DNA from: CAZTAK01 sp964611585 | GTDB lineage: Bacteria; Pseudomonadota; Alphaproteobacteria; SHVP01 | Length of the DNA: 64,000 nucleotides | Direction of reading: 5' to 3' | Assembly (NCBI GenBank): GCA_964611585.1 | Contig: CAZTAK010000004.1 | Coordinates: forward strand, 8,209 to 72,208 | Part shown: piece by piece, positions 1-7,112 of the stretch | How the letters are laid out: every line of letters starts with the position of its first letter | Numbering within the stretch: the stretch's first letter is position 1 | The notes under the pieces: model-generated | The model's database searches: none | Seen by the model: the letters and a program-made list of their open reading frames with translations, nothing else | What the model was told of the DNA's origin: nothing | Position numbers and translations under genes: made by a program

Positions 1-225
1 GCGTCATTTCGCCGTTGCGTCATTTCGCCGTTGTGACAATAAGTCGTCTTCCAAAAATAATTCTAAAGGCGGAATTAGTAGGGCGACGCACAAGCGTCAG
101 TGCCAGCGGGCGACAATCCCACGTCGCAGTACTCGTGGGGACTCGTGTCGGGATAGCCTGCTGGTGGTACGGGGGTGGGGGTCCCAAGCGATGTCCACGG
201 AGCTTCGGGGGGATGGAGGTTCCTC
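1..225. promoter_or_regulatory. Leader region of the haem-protein gene with tandem repeat and hairpins
   Basis: No convincing gene is seen here. Bases 1-16 (GCGTCATTTCGCCGTT) are repeated exactly at 17-32. Two short inverted repeats follow: GACGC/GCGTC at 85-89 and 94-98, and CCCACG/CGTGGG at 118-123 and 134-139. They lie in the probable 5' leader of the gene starting at 226. The tandem copies could be a regulator site, but no known motif was recognised and the left edge is cut by the window. Confidence 0.3.
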
Positions 226-1536
226 ATGAAGGGATTCTTGTTGGTATTATTTGGTTCCATTTTGCTTGCTGGACCGGCGCTCGCCGCCGACCCCGCCACG
301 ATCGATTGGTCCGGCGTCCCAACCAAAACCGTTGAACTCTTTTTCCCCGGTCAGTCCACTTATCAGTGGCTGCGCGGCCCGGAGCACAAGCAGGGGCAGG
401 CGCCGACCATTAAGGGCGAGTACTGCTTCGGTTGTCACGCCTACGAGGAGGTGGACATCGGCGAGGCTATGGTTGTTGCCGGCGCTCTGGAACCGGCACC
501 GATCCCGGGCAAGAACGGCGTGATCGCGCTTGCCGTTCAGGCCGCCCACGACGACGACTACCTCTACTTCCGCTTCAACTGGAAGACCAATCTCGACCGC
601 GAAGGCCGCATGCACGATATGATGCGCTACGACGGCGAGACCTGGGCTTTCTGGGGCAGCCACCGGGCGAAGAGTTTCGACCGGCGTGGTGAACAGCCGG
701 CGATCTATGAAGACCGGCTCGCCATCATGCTCAACGACGGCAGCGTGCCGATGTTCGCCGAACAGGGCTGCTGGCTTACCTGCCACGACGGCATGCGCGA
801 CTCGCCCGATCTTCCGAGCGCCGATCAGGTCAAGTCTCATCCGTTCCTCGGCGGGCTGCTCAAGAAGAGCGACGTGCGCCAGTACTTGCCGTCGACGCGG
901 ACCCATGCCAACGCCAGTTGGGACGCGACAAAATCGGCGGAAGAAATTGCCGCGATCAAGGCTGCCGGCGGCTTCGTCGGTCTCATGCAGTGGCGGGTTG
1001 CGCGCAGCAACCCGGTCGGCATGGCCGACGACGGCTACGTGCTTGAGTACCGGCTGTTCGACGCCGGAACGAAGATGTTCTCCTGGAACGTGGACAAAAG
1101 CACGATGACGCCGAAGTTCATGTTCGACCGCTCGAAGGTCGGCTTCATCGCGCTGCATGAATCGGATTTCACCGATCAAAGCAAGCCGACGGCCATCATC
1201 CTAGAGGCCAATGCCGTGCCTTACGATCCGGACGCCGGGTTCGAGGCTGGCGATCTGCTGCCGGGGGGTCTGTTGTCCACGGCAACCGAGGGCTCGGCCG
1301 GAGACAACGACTATGCAACGGGCGTCTGGGAAGACGGCGAGTACACGGTCGTGTTCCGGCGCAAGCTCGACACCGGCCATCCCGAGGACGACAAAATTCT
1401 TAGGGTCGGTGGCGTCTACACGATCGGACTGGCCGTGCACGACGACAACGTCACGACCCGGTTCCATCAGGTGTCCTGGCCGATGACGCTGGGCATCGAC
1501 GTCGCGGCCGACATTGAAGCGGTGACGGTGAACTGA
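226..1536 (+). CDS. Secreted haem-binding protein, ethylbenzene-dehydrogenase haem-domain family
   Basis: A 436-residue periplasmic protein. Residues 1-20 form a signal peptide ending ALA. A canonical c-haem motif CFGCH lies at 67-71 and a rarer CX3CH motif (CWLTCH) at 182-187. The rest resembles the haem-binding domain shared with the gamma subunit of ethylbenzene and DMSO-type dehydrogenases (PF09459 type), including the late strand TIGLAVHDDN. The ATG at 226 is chosen because GGAGG lies six bases upstream and the signal peptide starts there; the longer frame from 175 has neither. The tetrahaem cytochrome gene follows 82 bases later, so the pair probably passes electrons from membrane quinol to this protein or a partner. 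The terminal acceptor is unknown. Confidence 0.8.
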   Translation: MKGFLLVLFGSILLAGPALAADPATIDWSGVPTKTVELFFPGQSTYQWLRGPEHKQGQAPTIKGEYCFGCHAYEEVDIGEAMVVAGALEPAPIPGKNGVIALAVQAAHDDDYLYFRFNWKTNLDREGRMHDMMRYDGETWAFWGSHRAKSFDRRGEQPAIYEDRLAIMLNDGSVPMFAEQGCWLTCHDGMRDSPDLPSADQVKSHPFLGGLLKKSDVRQYLPSTRTHANASWDATKSAEEIAAIKAAGGFVGLMQWRVARSNPVGMADDGYVLEYRLFDAGTKMFSWNVDKSTMTPKFMFDRSKVGFIALHESDFTDQSKPTAIILEANAVPYDPDAGFEAGDLLPGGLLSTATEGSAGDNDYATGVWEDGEYTVVFRRKLDTGHPEDDKILRVGGVYTIGLAVHDDNVTTRFHQVSWPMTLGIDVAADIEAVTVN

Positions 1537-1618
1537 TCGCAGCCGCGTCGCACCCGGGTCCAGTATAGCGCCGGGCCCGGGCCCGCTGCGGCACGAATCC
1601 AGATCGGGGAGCTAGGCC

Positions 1619-2191
1619 GTGAATACAATCGCCAGAATCATTGGTCGCGGGCGTGCCTTTGCCTGGATCGCCGCCGGCATCGCCGCCCTCGCCGTTATAT
1701 TCGTTCTGGCGGCCTTTGAACCGGCCACCCGTTATGTCGCCGCCGACCAGTTTGTGTGTTTCGGCTGCCATGTTTCCGACAACTACGACATCAGCGGCGA
1801 ATCCCCGATTTCGAAGCCGCACCCCGCCGACCCCGAGACCCGCCCCGCCCGGTGCGTCGAATGCCATGTGCCCGAGGGGCTGGTGGAATCGCTATACATT
1901 TACAGCCACATCTTTAGCCGGACCGATCTGCTCGGCAACTGGCGCGGTATCCGCGCCAACATCGATGGACCCTACCATCCGCCAATGGCCAAACGCGCCT
2001 ACCGGGTGCGCGACGCGTTGTTCGATGACGACAGTTCGACCTGCCGCACCTGCCACATCGAAGAAGAAATCAAGCCCGAACGCCGGCGCGGCCAAAATGC
2101 CCATCGCCGGGCGCTGGACAAGAAACAAACCTGTATTGAGTGCCACTTCAACGTGGCCCATCGCGAGATCCCGTTCCTGATGCCGGAGTGA
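1619..2191 (+). CDS. Tetrahaem cytochrome c, NapC/NirT family
   Basis: A 190-residue membrane-anchored quinol dehydrogenase of NapC/NirT type. One N-terminal membrane helix (about residues 14-33) is followed by four CXXCH haem motifs at 47-51, 79-83, 142-146 and 172-176, the arrangement expected for this family, which takes electrons from quinol and hands them to periplasmic partners. The start is GTG at 1619, preceded by GGGGAG. The gene follows the haem-domain protein on the same strand, so they are probably co-transcribed. No nap, nir or tor catalytic gene is visible nearby, so the exact pathway cannot be assigned. Confidence 0.88.
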   Translation: MNTIARIIGRGRAFAWIAAGIAALAVIFVLAAFEPATRYVAADQFVCFGCHVSDNYDISGESPISKPHPADPETRPARCVECHVPEGLVESLYIYSHIFSRTDLLGNWRGIRANIDGPYHPPMAKRAYRVRDALFDDDSSTCRTCHIEEEIKPERRRGQNAHRRALDKKQTCIECHFNVAHREIPFLMPE

Positions 2192-2369
2192 CGGCGTCCA
2201 GCAGGATAATGCGCGTCTGCGCGCTTTTGGGCGCCACCGACAGCCAGCGCAGCCCGTCGCCGAAGAGTTGGTCCTCGATCAATTCGAATCCGGGTTTTTC
2301 GGTGTAGAACGCCTTGGCGCGGTTCTGGTCGGATACACACACCCTGGCAATCTGCACATGGGAAGTCAT
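2148..2369 (-). pseudogene. Truncated VOC/glyoxalase-family gene remnant
   Basis: The first roughly 60 residues (MTSHVQIARVCV, then FYTEKPGFEL and WLSVAPKSAQTRIILLD) match the N-terminal half of vicinal-oxygen-chelate proteins, which are normally about 120-130 residues long. The frame then runs antisense into the 3' end of the cytochrome gene and stops after 73 codons with no recognisable second half. The start is well formed: GGGAGGGA precedes the ATG at 2369. It is best read as a 3'-truncated remnant. A metal-binding VOC enzyme could not form from this fragment alone. Confidence 0.55.
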
Positions 2370-2437
2370 CGATCCCTCCCGGTTTCTTCCGTCTGTGCCC
2401 CAAGACTTGAAGACCGCATTTGACGCGAGCGCGGTGA

Positions 2438-3331
2438 TTAACTCAAGCTGGCGCCATGACCGGCCTTCGGATCGCGACCTACAACCTCGAAAACCTCGGC
2501 GGCCGCATTCTCCGCGGCTGAGGGCACGGCGCCGAAAAGTTCGCGCCGCAGCATGCCGCGGTCCAGCGCTTCGAGCGTCTCGCGCTTTCCCGCCCGTTGC
2601 GACGAGGCTTCGTCATCGCCGAACAATTTTGCGACCTCCCCGGCGTGGGTCTCCAGATTGTCGAGCATGCGGCTCACGGCCTTTCCATACTCGGCCGTCA
2701 GGTCCCGGTGATCCGTCAGGGTCCACCCGGTTTGGCGAAGCATCTCCGGATACTCGACGTCAGCCTCGATAAACGGCGGCCCGCTGGCGGCGGCCTGCTG
2801 ATAATCGTCGGCGCTAAGTCCGGGCGTTATCGAGATGACCGAGAATACCATCCTGCCGTCAGCGCGAAGGGTGCGGCGGCACGATTCCAGAACGGCGCGT
2901 TTCTCGGGCAGACAACACAGCACATCCGAGAGGAGAACGGCATCGAACCAACCGTCCCGGAACGGCAGCGCCGCCCCGCTCGCGACGGTGGCCGAAAACG
3001 CCCCGGCGACTCGATCGGTGGTGGCTCTCTCCAGCGCAACTCGTAATCCCGTGAGCGGCAGGTCGGTCATGGCGACATCGCATCCGGTTACGCCTGCCAG
3101 GTAGAGGCCCGGCCACCCGGAGCCCGACCCGACATCCAGAAGCCGTTTGCCCGGCTTCAAGTCCAGCATTTTGCCGACCTCGTGCGCTTCTTCGCGGGTC
3201 GTCCAGCTCGTGGCACCGTAATCGCAGCCACAGACGGCGCGCTCTATCCCCCGCAGAACGTCCGACTGGGCATGCCGGTACAACTCCGTGAACCGATCGA
3301 AGGCCGCCTGTTGGACGGATGTATCTGTCAT
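2438..3331 (-). CDS. Class I SAM-dependent methyltransferase
   Basis: A 297-residue Rossmann-fold methyltransferase. Motif I is LLDVGSGSGWPGLYLA (about residues 65-80), followed by an acidic strand end (DLPL), the post-II aspartate in FDAVLLSDVL, and a C-terminal extension containing ITPGLSADDY that may cover the substrate pocket. The ATG at 3331 is preferred to 3361 because GGAGAGGA lies just upstream. The substrate cannot be inferred: the gene stands alone on its strand beside the VOC remnant, and the fold is shared by small-molecule and quinone methylases. Confidence 0.8.
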   Translation of the reverse strand: MTDTSVQQAAFDRFTELYRHAQSDVLRGIERAVCGCDYGATSWTTREEAHEVGKMLDLKPGKRLLDVGSGSGWPGLYLAGVTGCDVAMTDLPLTGLRVALERATTDRVAGAFSATVASGAALPFRDGWFDAVLLSDVLCCLPEKRAVLESCRRTLRADGRMVFSVISITPGLSADDYQQAAASGPPFIEADVEYPEMLRQTGWTLTDHRDLTAEYGKAVSRMLDNLETHAGEVAKLFGDDEASSQRAGKRETLEALDRGMLRRELFGAVPSAAENAAAEVFEVVGRDPKAGHGASLS

Positions 3332-3763
3332 GTCCTCTCCCGCTCGCCCCGGCGCGCGCAACCAGAATAGCGAAGTTCTCTCAGGTTCCGATATCGCCGT
3401 ATTGGAATCAGGGGGATCGTTGACCGTCCGGTCCGGGGGCGGACGTTAGGGGCGCTCACACTGGATGTCGTCTCTTTACCACGAGCCGACTCACGCGACC
3501 CTGCAACGCCGACCGCAATCATCCAGCGAGAGTTCCCGCTCGCCGAGGGTGGCCCTTGCTTTGGCGGGACTAGCGCAAATCCCGAGCCGGCGGAATCGCC
3601 GGCGACGACGATTTGCGTTCTATGTCAAAGGGATAGAGCTTTTCGCGTGAGCGCATGCGAACGGGAATAGCTCTACGAGCAACCAGGGTGCGGCAACGAT
3701 CGAGATCGCCTTGACGGCAATGATCGAGGCGCGCCTTATGATCCAGGTCTGGAGGCAGGAACA
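3332..3763. other. Intergenic region with no gene; carries a palindromic repeat
   Basis: These 432 bases show no frame with plausible composition or ribosome site. The left part (3332-3570) is featureless to inspection. The right part holds the double palindrome described separately at 3574-3675. The last stretch leads into the ParB-like gene, with GGAGG at about 3750. Confidence 0.5.
3574..3675. repeat. REP-like double palindrome, copy 1
   Basis: Two adjacent inverted repeats. The first has CGCAAATC (3574-3581) pairing with GATTTGCG (3610-3617) around an inner CCGGCG-gaat-CGCCGG hairpin (3587-3602). The second has TAGAGCT (3634-3640) pairing with AGCTCTA (3669-3675), starting with TTTTCGCG inside the arm. 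The same architecture, a GG(C/T)GGAATCGCC core next to a TAGAGC..TTTTCGCG..GCTCTA palindrome, recurs near 11521-11656. Such repeats are widespread between genes in alphaproteobacteria. Confidence 0.6.
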
Positions 3764-4012
3764 ATGCTCAAGACGGACGTCATCAATCTCGATGAAATTT
3801 ATGTTCCGGTGAAGCGCCGCAAAACCCTCGACTCAACCAAAGTCGAGGCGATTGCCGAGAGCTTCCTCGAGAACGGGCAGCAGACGCCGATCCAGGTGCG
3901 CCCCGACAAGGACCGCTATGTGCTGGTGACGGGCCTGCATCGCTTCGAGGCCCTGAAGGCGTTGGGCGAGGAGACAATCCAGGTGCTGATCGTGCGGACC
4001 GGCGAGGATTGA
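3764..4012 (+). CDS. Solo ParB/Srx-like nuclease-domain protein
   Basis: An 82-residue protein that is little more than a ParB N-terminal (ParB/sulfiredoxin) fold. It shows the characteristic run IAESFLENGQQTPIQVRP followed by a YVLVTGLHRFEALKALG helix, matching the G-x-HR nucleotide-binding segment of ParB-like proteins. It lacks the helix-turn-helix and dimerisation parts of plasmid or chromosome ParB, and no parA is nearby, so partitioning is unlikely. The fold binds or hydrolyses nucleotides in relatives; the role here is unknown. GGAGG about nine bases upstream supports the ATG at 3764. Confidence 0.75.
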   Translation: MLKTDVINLDEIYVPVKRRKTLDSTKVEAIAESFLENGQQTPIQVRPDKDRYVLVTGLHRFEALKALGEETIQVLIVRTGED

Positions 4013-4097
4013 CGCCCCGCTATGACCCTCGCTGCCGCTCGGCGGATCGCCCCCGCCGGGGCCCCACGCCTTGCGCCGGCCCTGCGGCTTGATTGCC

Positions 4098-4871
4098 CTA
4101 CGGCTTGACCGCCTTGTGCATGGCGACGATGCCGCCCGCTGCGCTTTGGCTGGTGACTGCGGTGAACCCGATCCGTTCGAGCAGCTCGGTCAGCTCGGCC
4201 GCGGAATAGAACAGCTGTATGGCGCGCACAAAATATTCCTGCAGGTCCCGCGCCGCCGATTTGCTGCGGAAGATCAGCGCGGTGGTCGACAGGCACGCCC
4301 TCAGGTAAGCGCTGTACAGGAACGCAACCAGCGGGTCTTCCGGCCTGAGCATGTCGCAGTGATAGAAGCATCCACCCGGGCGCAGGACGCGCCGGATCTC
4401 GGTGAATACGTCGACGACCTGCAGATGCCGCGAGGCCCATTGAATGGTGACGACGTCGAAGCTTGCGTCCGGGTACGGCAGTTTGTGGACGTCGTTGATG
4501 ACCGAATCGATGTGGAAACCTTGTGCGCTCGCCCGCTTGCGGCCCACTTCCTGCATCGCCGCGCTGCGGTCGATGGCGAAGACGCGCAAATCCGGCACGC
4601 GGCGCATGAGTTCGATGCTGACGCCGTTGGTGCCGGCGCAGACGTCCAGCACCTTCCCGCCCGGCCCGATCTCGATCGAGTTGATGAAACGTTGGCGCCA
4701 GCGGCCGCACAGGCCCAGGCTCGCGACGTTGCTCGCGATATCGTAATAAGGCGCAACGTCGGCGAAGGCGGCGTCGAGCGACTCGAGCCAGACCGTCGAG
4801 AATTCGTTTGCACGTGCCAGTTCCCGATGCTCGAAATCGAGCGCAATATCCTGGTCGCGCGCGTTGGTCAC
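4098..4871 (-). CDS. UbiE-like class I SAM methyltransferase
   Basis: A 257-residue methyltransferase resembling the UbiE/COQ5 group: VAPYYDIASNVASLGL near the N-terminus recalls the UbiE Y-D-x-x-N segment, motif I is KVLDVCAGTNGVSIELM, then IDRSAAM, and FDVVTIQWASRHL. UbiE makes ubiquinone or menaquinone by C-methylation, but this protein diverges enough that another substrate is possible. The start is GTG at 4871: AGGGAGGGG sits immediately upstream, and the longer frame to 4949 has no ribosome site and runs into the probable promoter. A TATAAT box on the minus strand lies about 85 bases upstream. Confidence 0.78.
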   Translation of the reverse strand: MTNARDQDIALDFEHRELARANEFSTVWLESLDAAFADVAPYYDIASNVASLGLCGRWRQRFINSIEIGPGGKVLDVCAGTNGVSIELMRRVPDLRVFAIDRSAAMQEVGRKRASAQGFHIDSVINDVHKLPYPDASFDVVTIQWASRHLQVVDVFTEIRRVLRPGGCFYHCDMLRPEDPLVAFLYSAYLRACLSTTALIFRSKSAARDLQEYFVRAIQLFYSAAELTELLERIGFTAVTSQSAAGGIVAMHKAVKP

Positions 4872-5360
4872 CTGACCCCTCCCTAGACTACTGACGTAAA
4901 CCGGACCCCGGTAAAGCCGCCACCCTTGGCGCCCGCTTGCCTTCGGCACCCACCATTATACCCCATGATCCGGGATTGCCCACAATGGTGGCGTATCGGG
5001 CATCGGTGCCATGTGGTCCTCTGACGCGCGGCAGAGTGTCGCGCTGGCCTGGCACCGGCAGAAAACAAGGGTTCCACCCCGAATGGGTGGCGCCGATGGG
5101 GTGTTCGGGAGAGCCCGCAGGCTCGCCCGCGTTCTTCAGTTCGAAGAACAAATTCTACAGGTTTCGGGCCTCCAGGGGTGAAGATCTTTGACTCGCGGTT
5201 GATAGCCCTTTTTTTCAGGGCCTTAGATCGCCTCGAATGCCCCCAAGTGTTGTCGGCGGCCGTTCTCCCGCTGTCGCGCCGTTGTGGGGCATCGCCGGTC
5301 AGCCGACGCCGATACCGGATCGGTCGTCTTGTGAGATCGTGTTCTGGTTTCACAGGCTCT
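4872..5360. other. Intergenic region with dense RNA-like secondary structure
   Basis: The 489 bases between the methyltransferase and the lipoprotein gene hold an unusual set of inverted repeats: CATCGGTGCC (5001-5010), able to pair with either GGCGCCGATG (5089-5098) or the TGGCACCGG at 5050-5058; CCACCC/GGGTGG (5074-5079, 5085-5090); CGGG-a-GAGCC/GGCTC-g-CCCG (5106-5115, 5120-5129, loop CGCA); GTTCTTC/GAAGAAC (5131-5137, 5143-5149); and GCCCT/AGGGC around a T run near 5203-5220. This looks like a structured RNA gene or leader, on either strand. No known family could be assigned. Confidence 0.35.
4955..4985 (-). promoter_or_regulatory. Candidate promoter of the UbiE-like methyltransferase
   Basis: On the minus strand a perfect TATAAT lies at 4960-4955 with TTGTGG at 4985-4980, a 19-base spacer. 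It would start transcription near 4948, giving a leader of about 77 bases to the GTG at 4871. The spacer is slightly long and the -35 is imperfect, so this is a candidate only. Confidence 0.35.
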
Positions 5361-5954
5361 CTATTCGGCGCTGCCGGTGTCGATCACCAGTTTCGGCGCC
5401 ACCGCCTCCAGCCCGGCCAGCGTCCAGGAATAGGTGCGTGTTTCTTCGCCGGTCACGGACTGGGCGTTGTGGTCAGTCACGTTGGCATCGGTCACGACCG
5501 TGAACTGTCCCCTGAGGTCGTACCCCGTCGCGCGCAGTTGATCGTGAAAATTGGCCGGAATCGAGCCGCCGCGAATCGTAATTTTGTTGTCGCGCGCGAC
5601 CAGCGCAATGGTGACGATCTTGCTGCCCGAGTTGACGAACGTGATTGTGCGCTGACGGAAAATGTTGCCGCGTTTGTCGTATGTGACCTCGAAGTAGCCC
5701 TCGCCCTTGTAACGGATTTGCGTGAAGCCTGAATCGCGGGCGAGATCGCGTTGGCGCACCGCGATTTTTTCTTCGATCTCGTCCGGATCGGTCCGGCCGG
5801 AAATCAGATCCGAATCGGCGAGATCGCCGATGTAGGTGATCTGGAACTGGCCGTCACGGGCGATGCGGACCTCGGCCTTGAATTCGGATGGCAGATAGCA
5901 CGCGCCCAGAACCAGCATCAGAAAGAGGATCAGCGGCTTCGACAGATGGCGCAA
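5361..5954 (-). CDS. Uncharacterised lipoprotein
   Basis: A 197-residue envelope lipoprotein of unknown function. With a TTG start at 5954 (GGGAG six bases upstream) the protein begins with a compact signal peptide whose lipobox LGAC places the acylated cysteine at residue 19. The longer frame to 6029 would bury this signal behind 25 residues. The mature part is beta-rich with charged stretches (EVRIARDGQFQITYIGDLAD, then FEVTYDKRGNIF and TITFVNSGS) and no catalytic motif was recognised. Processing by Lgt, encoded in this window, is expected from the lipobox. Confidence 0.7.
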   Translation of the reverse strand: MRHLSKPLILFLMLVLGACYLPSEFKAEVRIARDGQFQITYIGDLADSDLISGRTDPDEIEEKIAVRQRDLARDSGFTQIRYKGEGYFEVTYDKRGNIFRQRTITFVNSGSKIVTIALVARDNKITIRGGSIPANFHDQLRATGYDLRGQFTVVTDANVTDHNAQSVTGEETRTYSWTLAGLEAVAPKLVIDTGSAE

Positions 5955-6080
5955 CGGTGTCTCCCGGTACCTAAAACCTTCAAGCGAACGCGCTGCACGA
6001 TACCCCAGCGTCCGAATGCGGCAAAGCACCTGGCACCCAAACCGCCCCTCTGCGTGCGGCGGGCGGATATTCGTTTGGCG

Positions 6081-7112
6081 CTATTTGCGTCGCTTTGCCA
6101 GCGCGACCGCGATCTCGCCGCCAACACGGGCGTTGTTCACGGCGAGCGCGATGTTGGCCTTGAGCGTACGCCCGTTCGATACGAGCGCGAGTTGGGCCAG
6201 CAGAAACGGCGTCACCGCCTTGCCGGCGATGCTCCGGGCGGAAGCGGCCGCCAGCGCGGCTTCGATCCAGATTTCGAGTTCATCCGCCGGGATGGCCTGA
6301 CCCTCGGGCACCGGGCTGGTGATCACCAGCCCGCCGCGGCCGAGGCGTGCGTGGGCGGCGATCAGGGCCGCGGCCTCCTCAGGTGTGTGCACGGAGGTTT
6401 CGAGCGCAAGGCCGCTGTCGGCGGCATGAAACGCCGGAAGCCGGTCGGTGCCATAGCCCACCACGGGCACCGAATAGGTTTCCAGTACCTCTTGGGTGCG
6501 CCCCAGATCGAGAATCGATTTCGCGCCGCTGCACACCACCGCGACCGGCGTGGCCGCGAGTTCGGTCAGATCGGCGGAAACATCGAAGCTCTCCGCCGCG
6601 CCGCGGTGGACGCCGCCGATGCCGCCGGTCGCCATCACCGCGATCCCGGCCCGATGCGCGCAAACCATGGTGGCCGAAACCGTGGTCGCGCCGTCGCGCC
6701 CCCCGGCCAGGGCGGCGGCGAGATCGCGGGCTGCAACTTTGTCCGGATTCGAGGTGGCCAGCGATTCGATTTGCGCTTGCGAACAACCCACCCGGATTTG
6801 CCCCTTCAGTACGGCAATCGTCGCCGGCACCGCACCGGCTGCACGCACTGCGGCTTCCATCGCCAGCGCGGTTTCGATATTTTCGGGATTCGGAAGTCCG
6901 TGGGCAATAAGCGTCGATTCAAGCGCCACCACCGCGCCGCCATCCGCCAGCGCCGCCGCCACCCCGGNNNNNNNNNNNNNNNNNNNNNNNNNNNNNNNNN
7001 NNNNNNNNNNNNNNNNNNNNNNNNNNNNNNNNNNNNNNNNNNNNNNNNNNNNNNNNNNNNNNNNNNNCGCCACCCCGGCTGCCACTTCGGCTGCAGTGTC
7101 GTAGGCCGTCAA
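6081..7112 (-). CDS. psuG: Pseudouridine-5'-phosphate glycosidase (interrupted by an assembly gap)
   Basis: Splits pseudouridine 5'-phosphate into uracil and ribose 5-phosphate. Family hallmarks are VVALESTLIAHGLPNPEN near the N-terminus, VCAHRAGIAVMATGGIGGVHRG in the middle, and GKAVTPFLLAQL towards the end. The start is TTG at 7112, overlapping the stop of psuK by four bases (TTGA), so the two are translationally coupled. The 100-N run at 6968-7067 falls after residue 15. Both edges carry the same 11 bases (CGCCACCCCGG); merging them gives an uninterrupted 306-residue protein, the usual family length. Confidence 0.92.
   Translation of the reverse strand: MTAYDTAAEVAAGVAXXXXXXXXXXXXXXXXXXXXXXXXXXXXXXXXXXGVAAALADGGAVVALESTLIAHGLPNPENIETALAMEAAVRAAGAVPATIAVLKGQIRVGCSQAQIESLATSNPDKVAARDLAAALAGGRDGATTVSATMVCAHRAGIAVMATGGIGGVHRGAAESFDVSADLTELAATPVAVVCSGAKSILDLGRTQEVLETYSVPVVGYGTDRLPAFHAADSGLALETSVHTPEEAAALIAAHARLGRGGLVITSPVPEGQAIPADELEIWIEAALAAASARSIAGKAVTPFLLAQLALVSNGRTLKANIALAVNNARVGGEIAVALAKRRK
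6968..7067. other. Assembly gap (100 N) inside psuG, probably spurious
   Basis: Exactly 100 N, the conventional size for a gap of unknown length. The 11 bases before it (6957-6967) and after it (7068-7078) are identical, CGCCACCCCGG. Collapsing that overlap keeps the reading frame (111 bases, 37 codons removed) and restores a normal psuG N-terminus, so no sequence is likely to be missing. Confidence 0.85.

Noticed and set aside
4990..5220. 6S, SRP, tmRNA or RNase P RNA
   Set aside because: None of the diagnostic cores (SRP GGAA tetraloop block, tmRNA tag reading frame, RNase P P4 helix) was found, and a single long 6S-like hairpin does not form because of the stable local hairpins.
4883..5353. 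Minus-strand frame of 156 codons (and an 87-codon frame at 4888-5151) across the structured intergenic region
   Set aside because: Start codons lack ribosome sites, composition is Arg/His/Pro-rich and unlike the neighbouring proteins, and the strong inverted repeats explain the open frames better. The 87-codon frame is kept only as an alternative.
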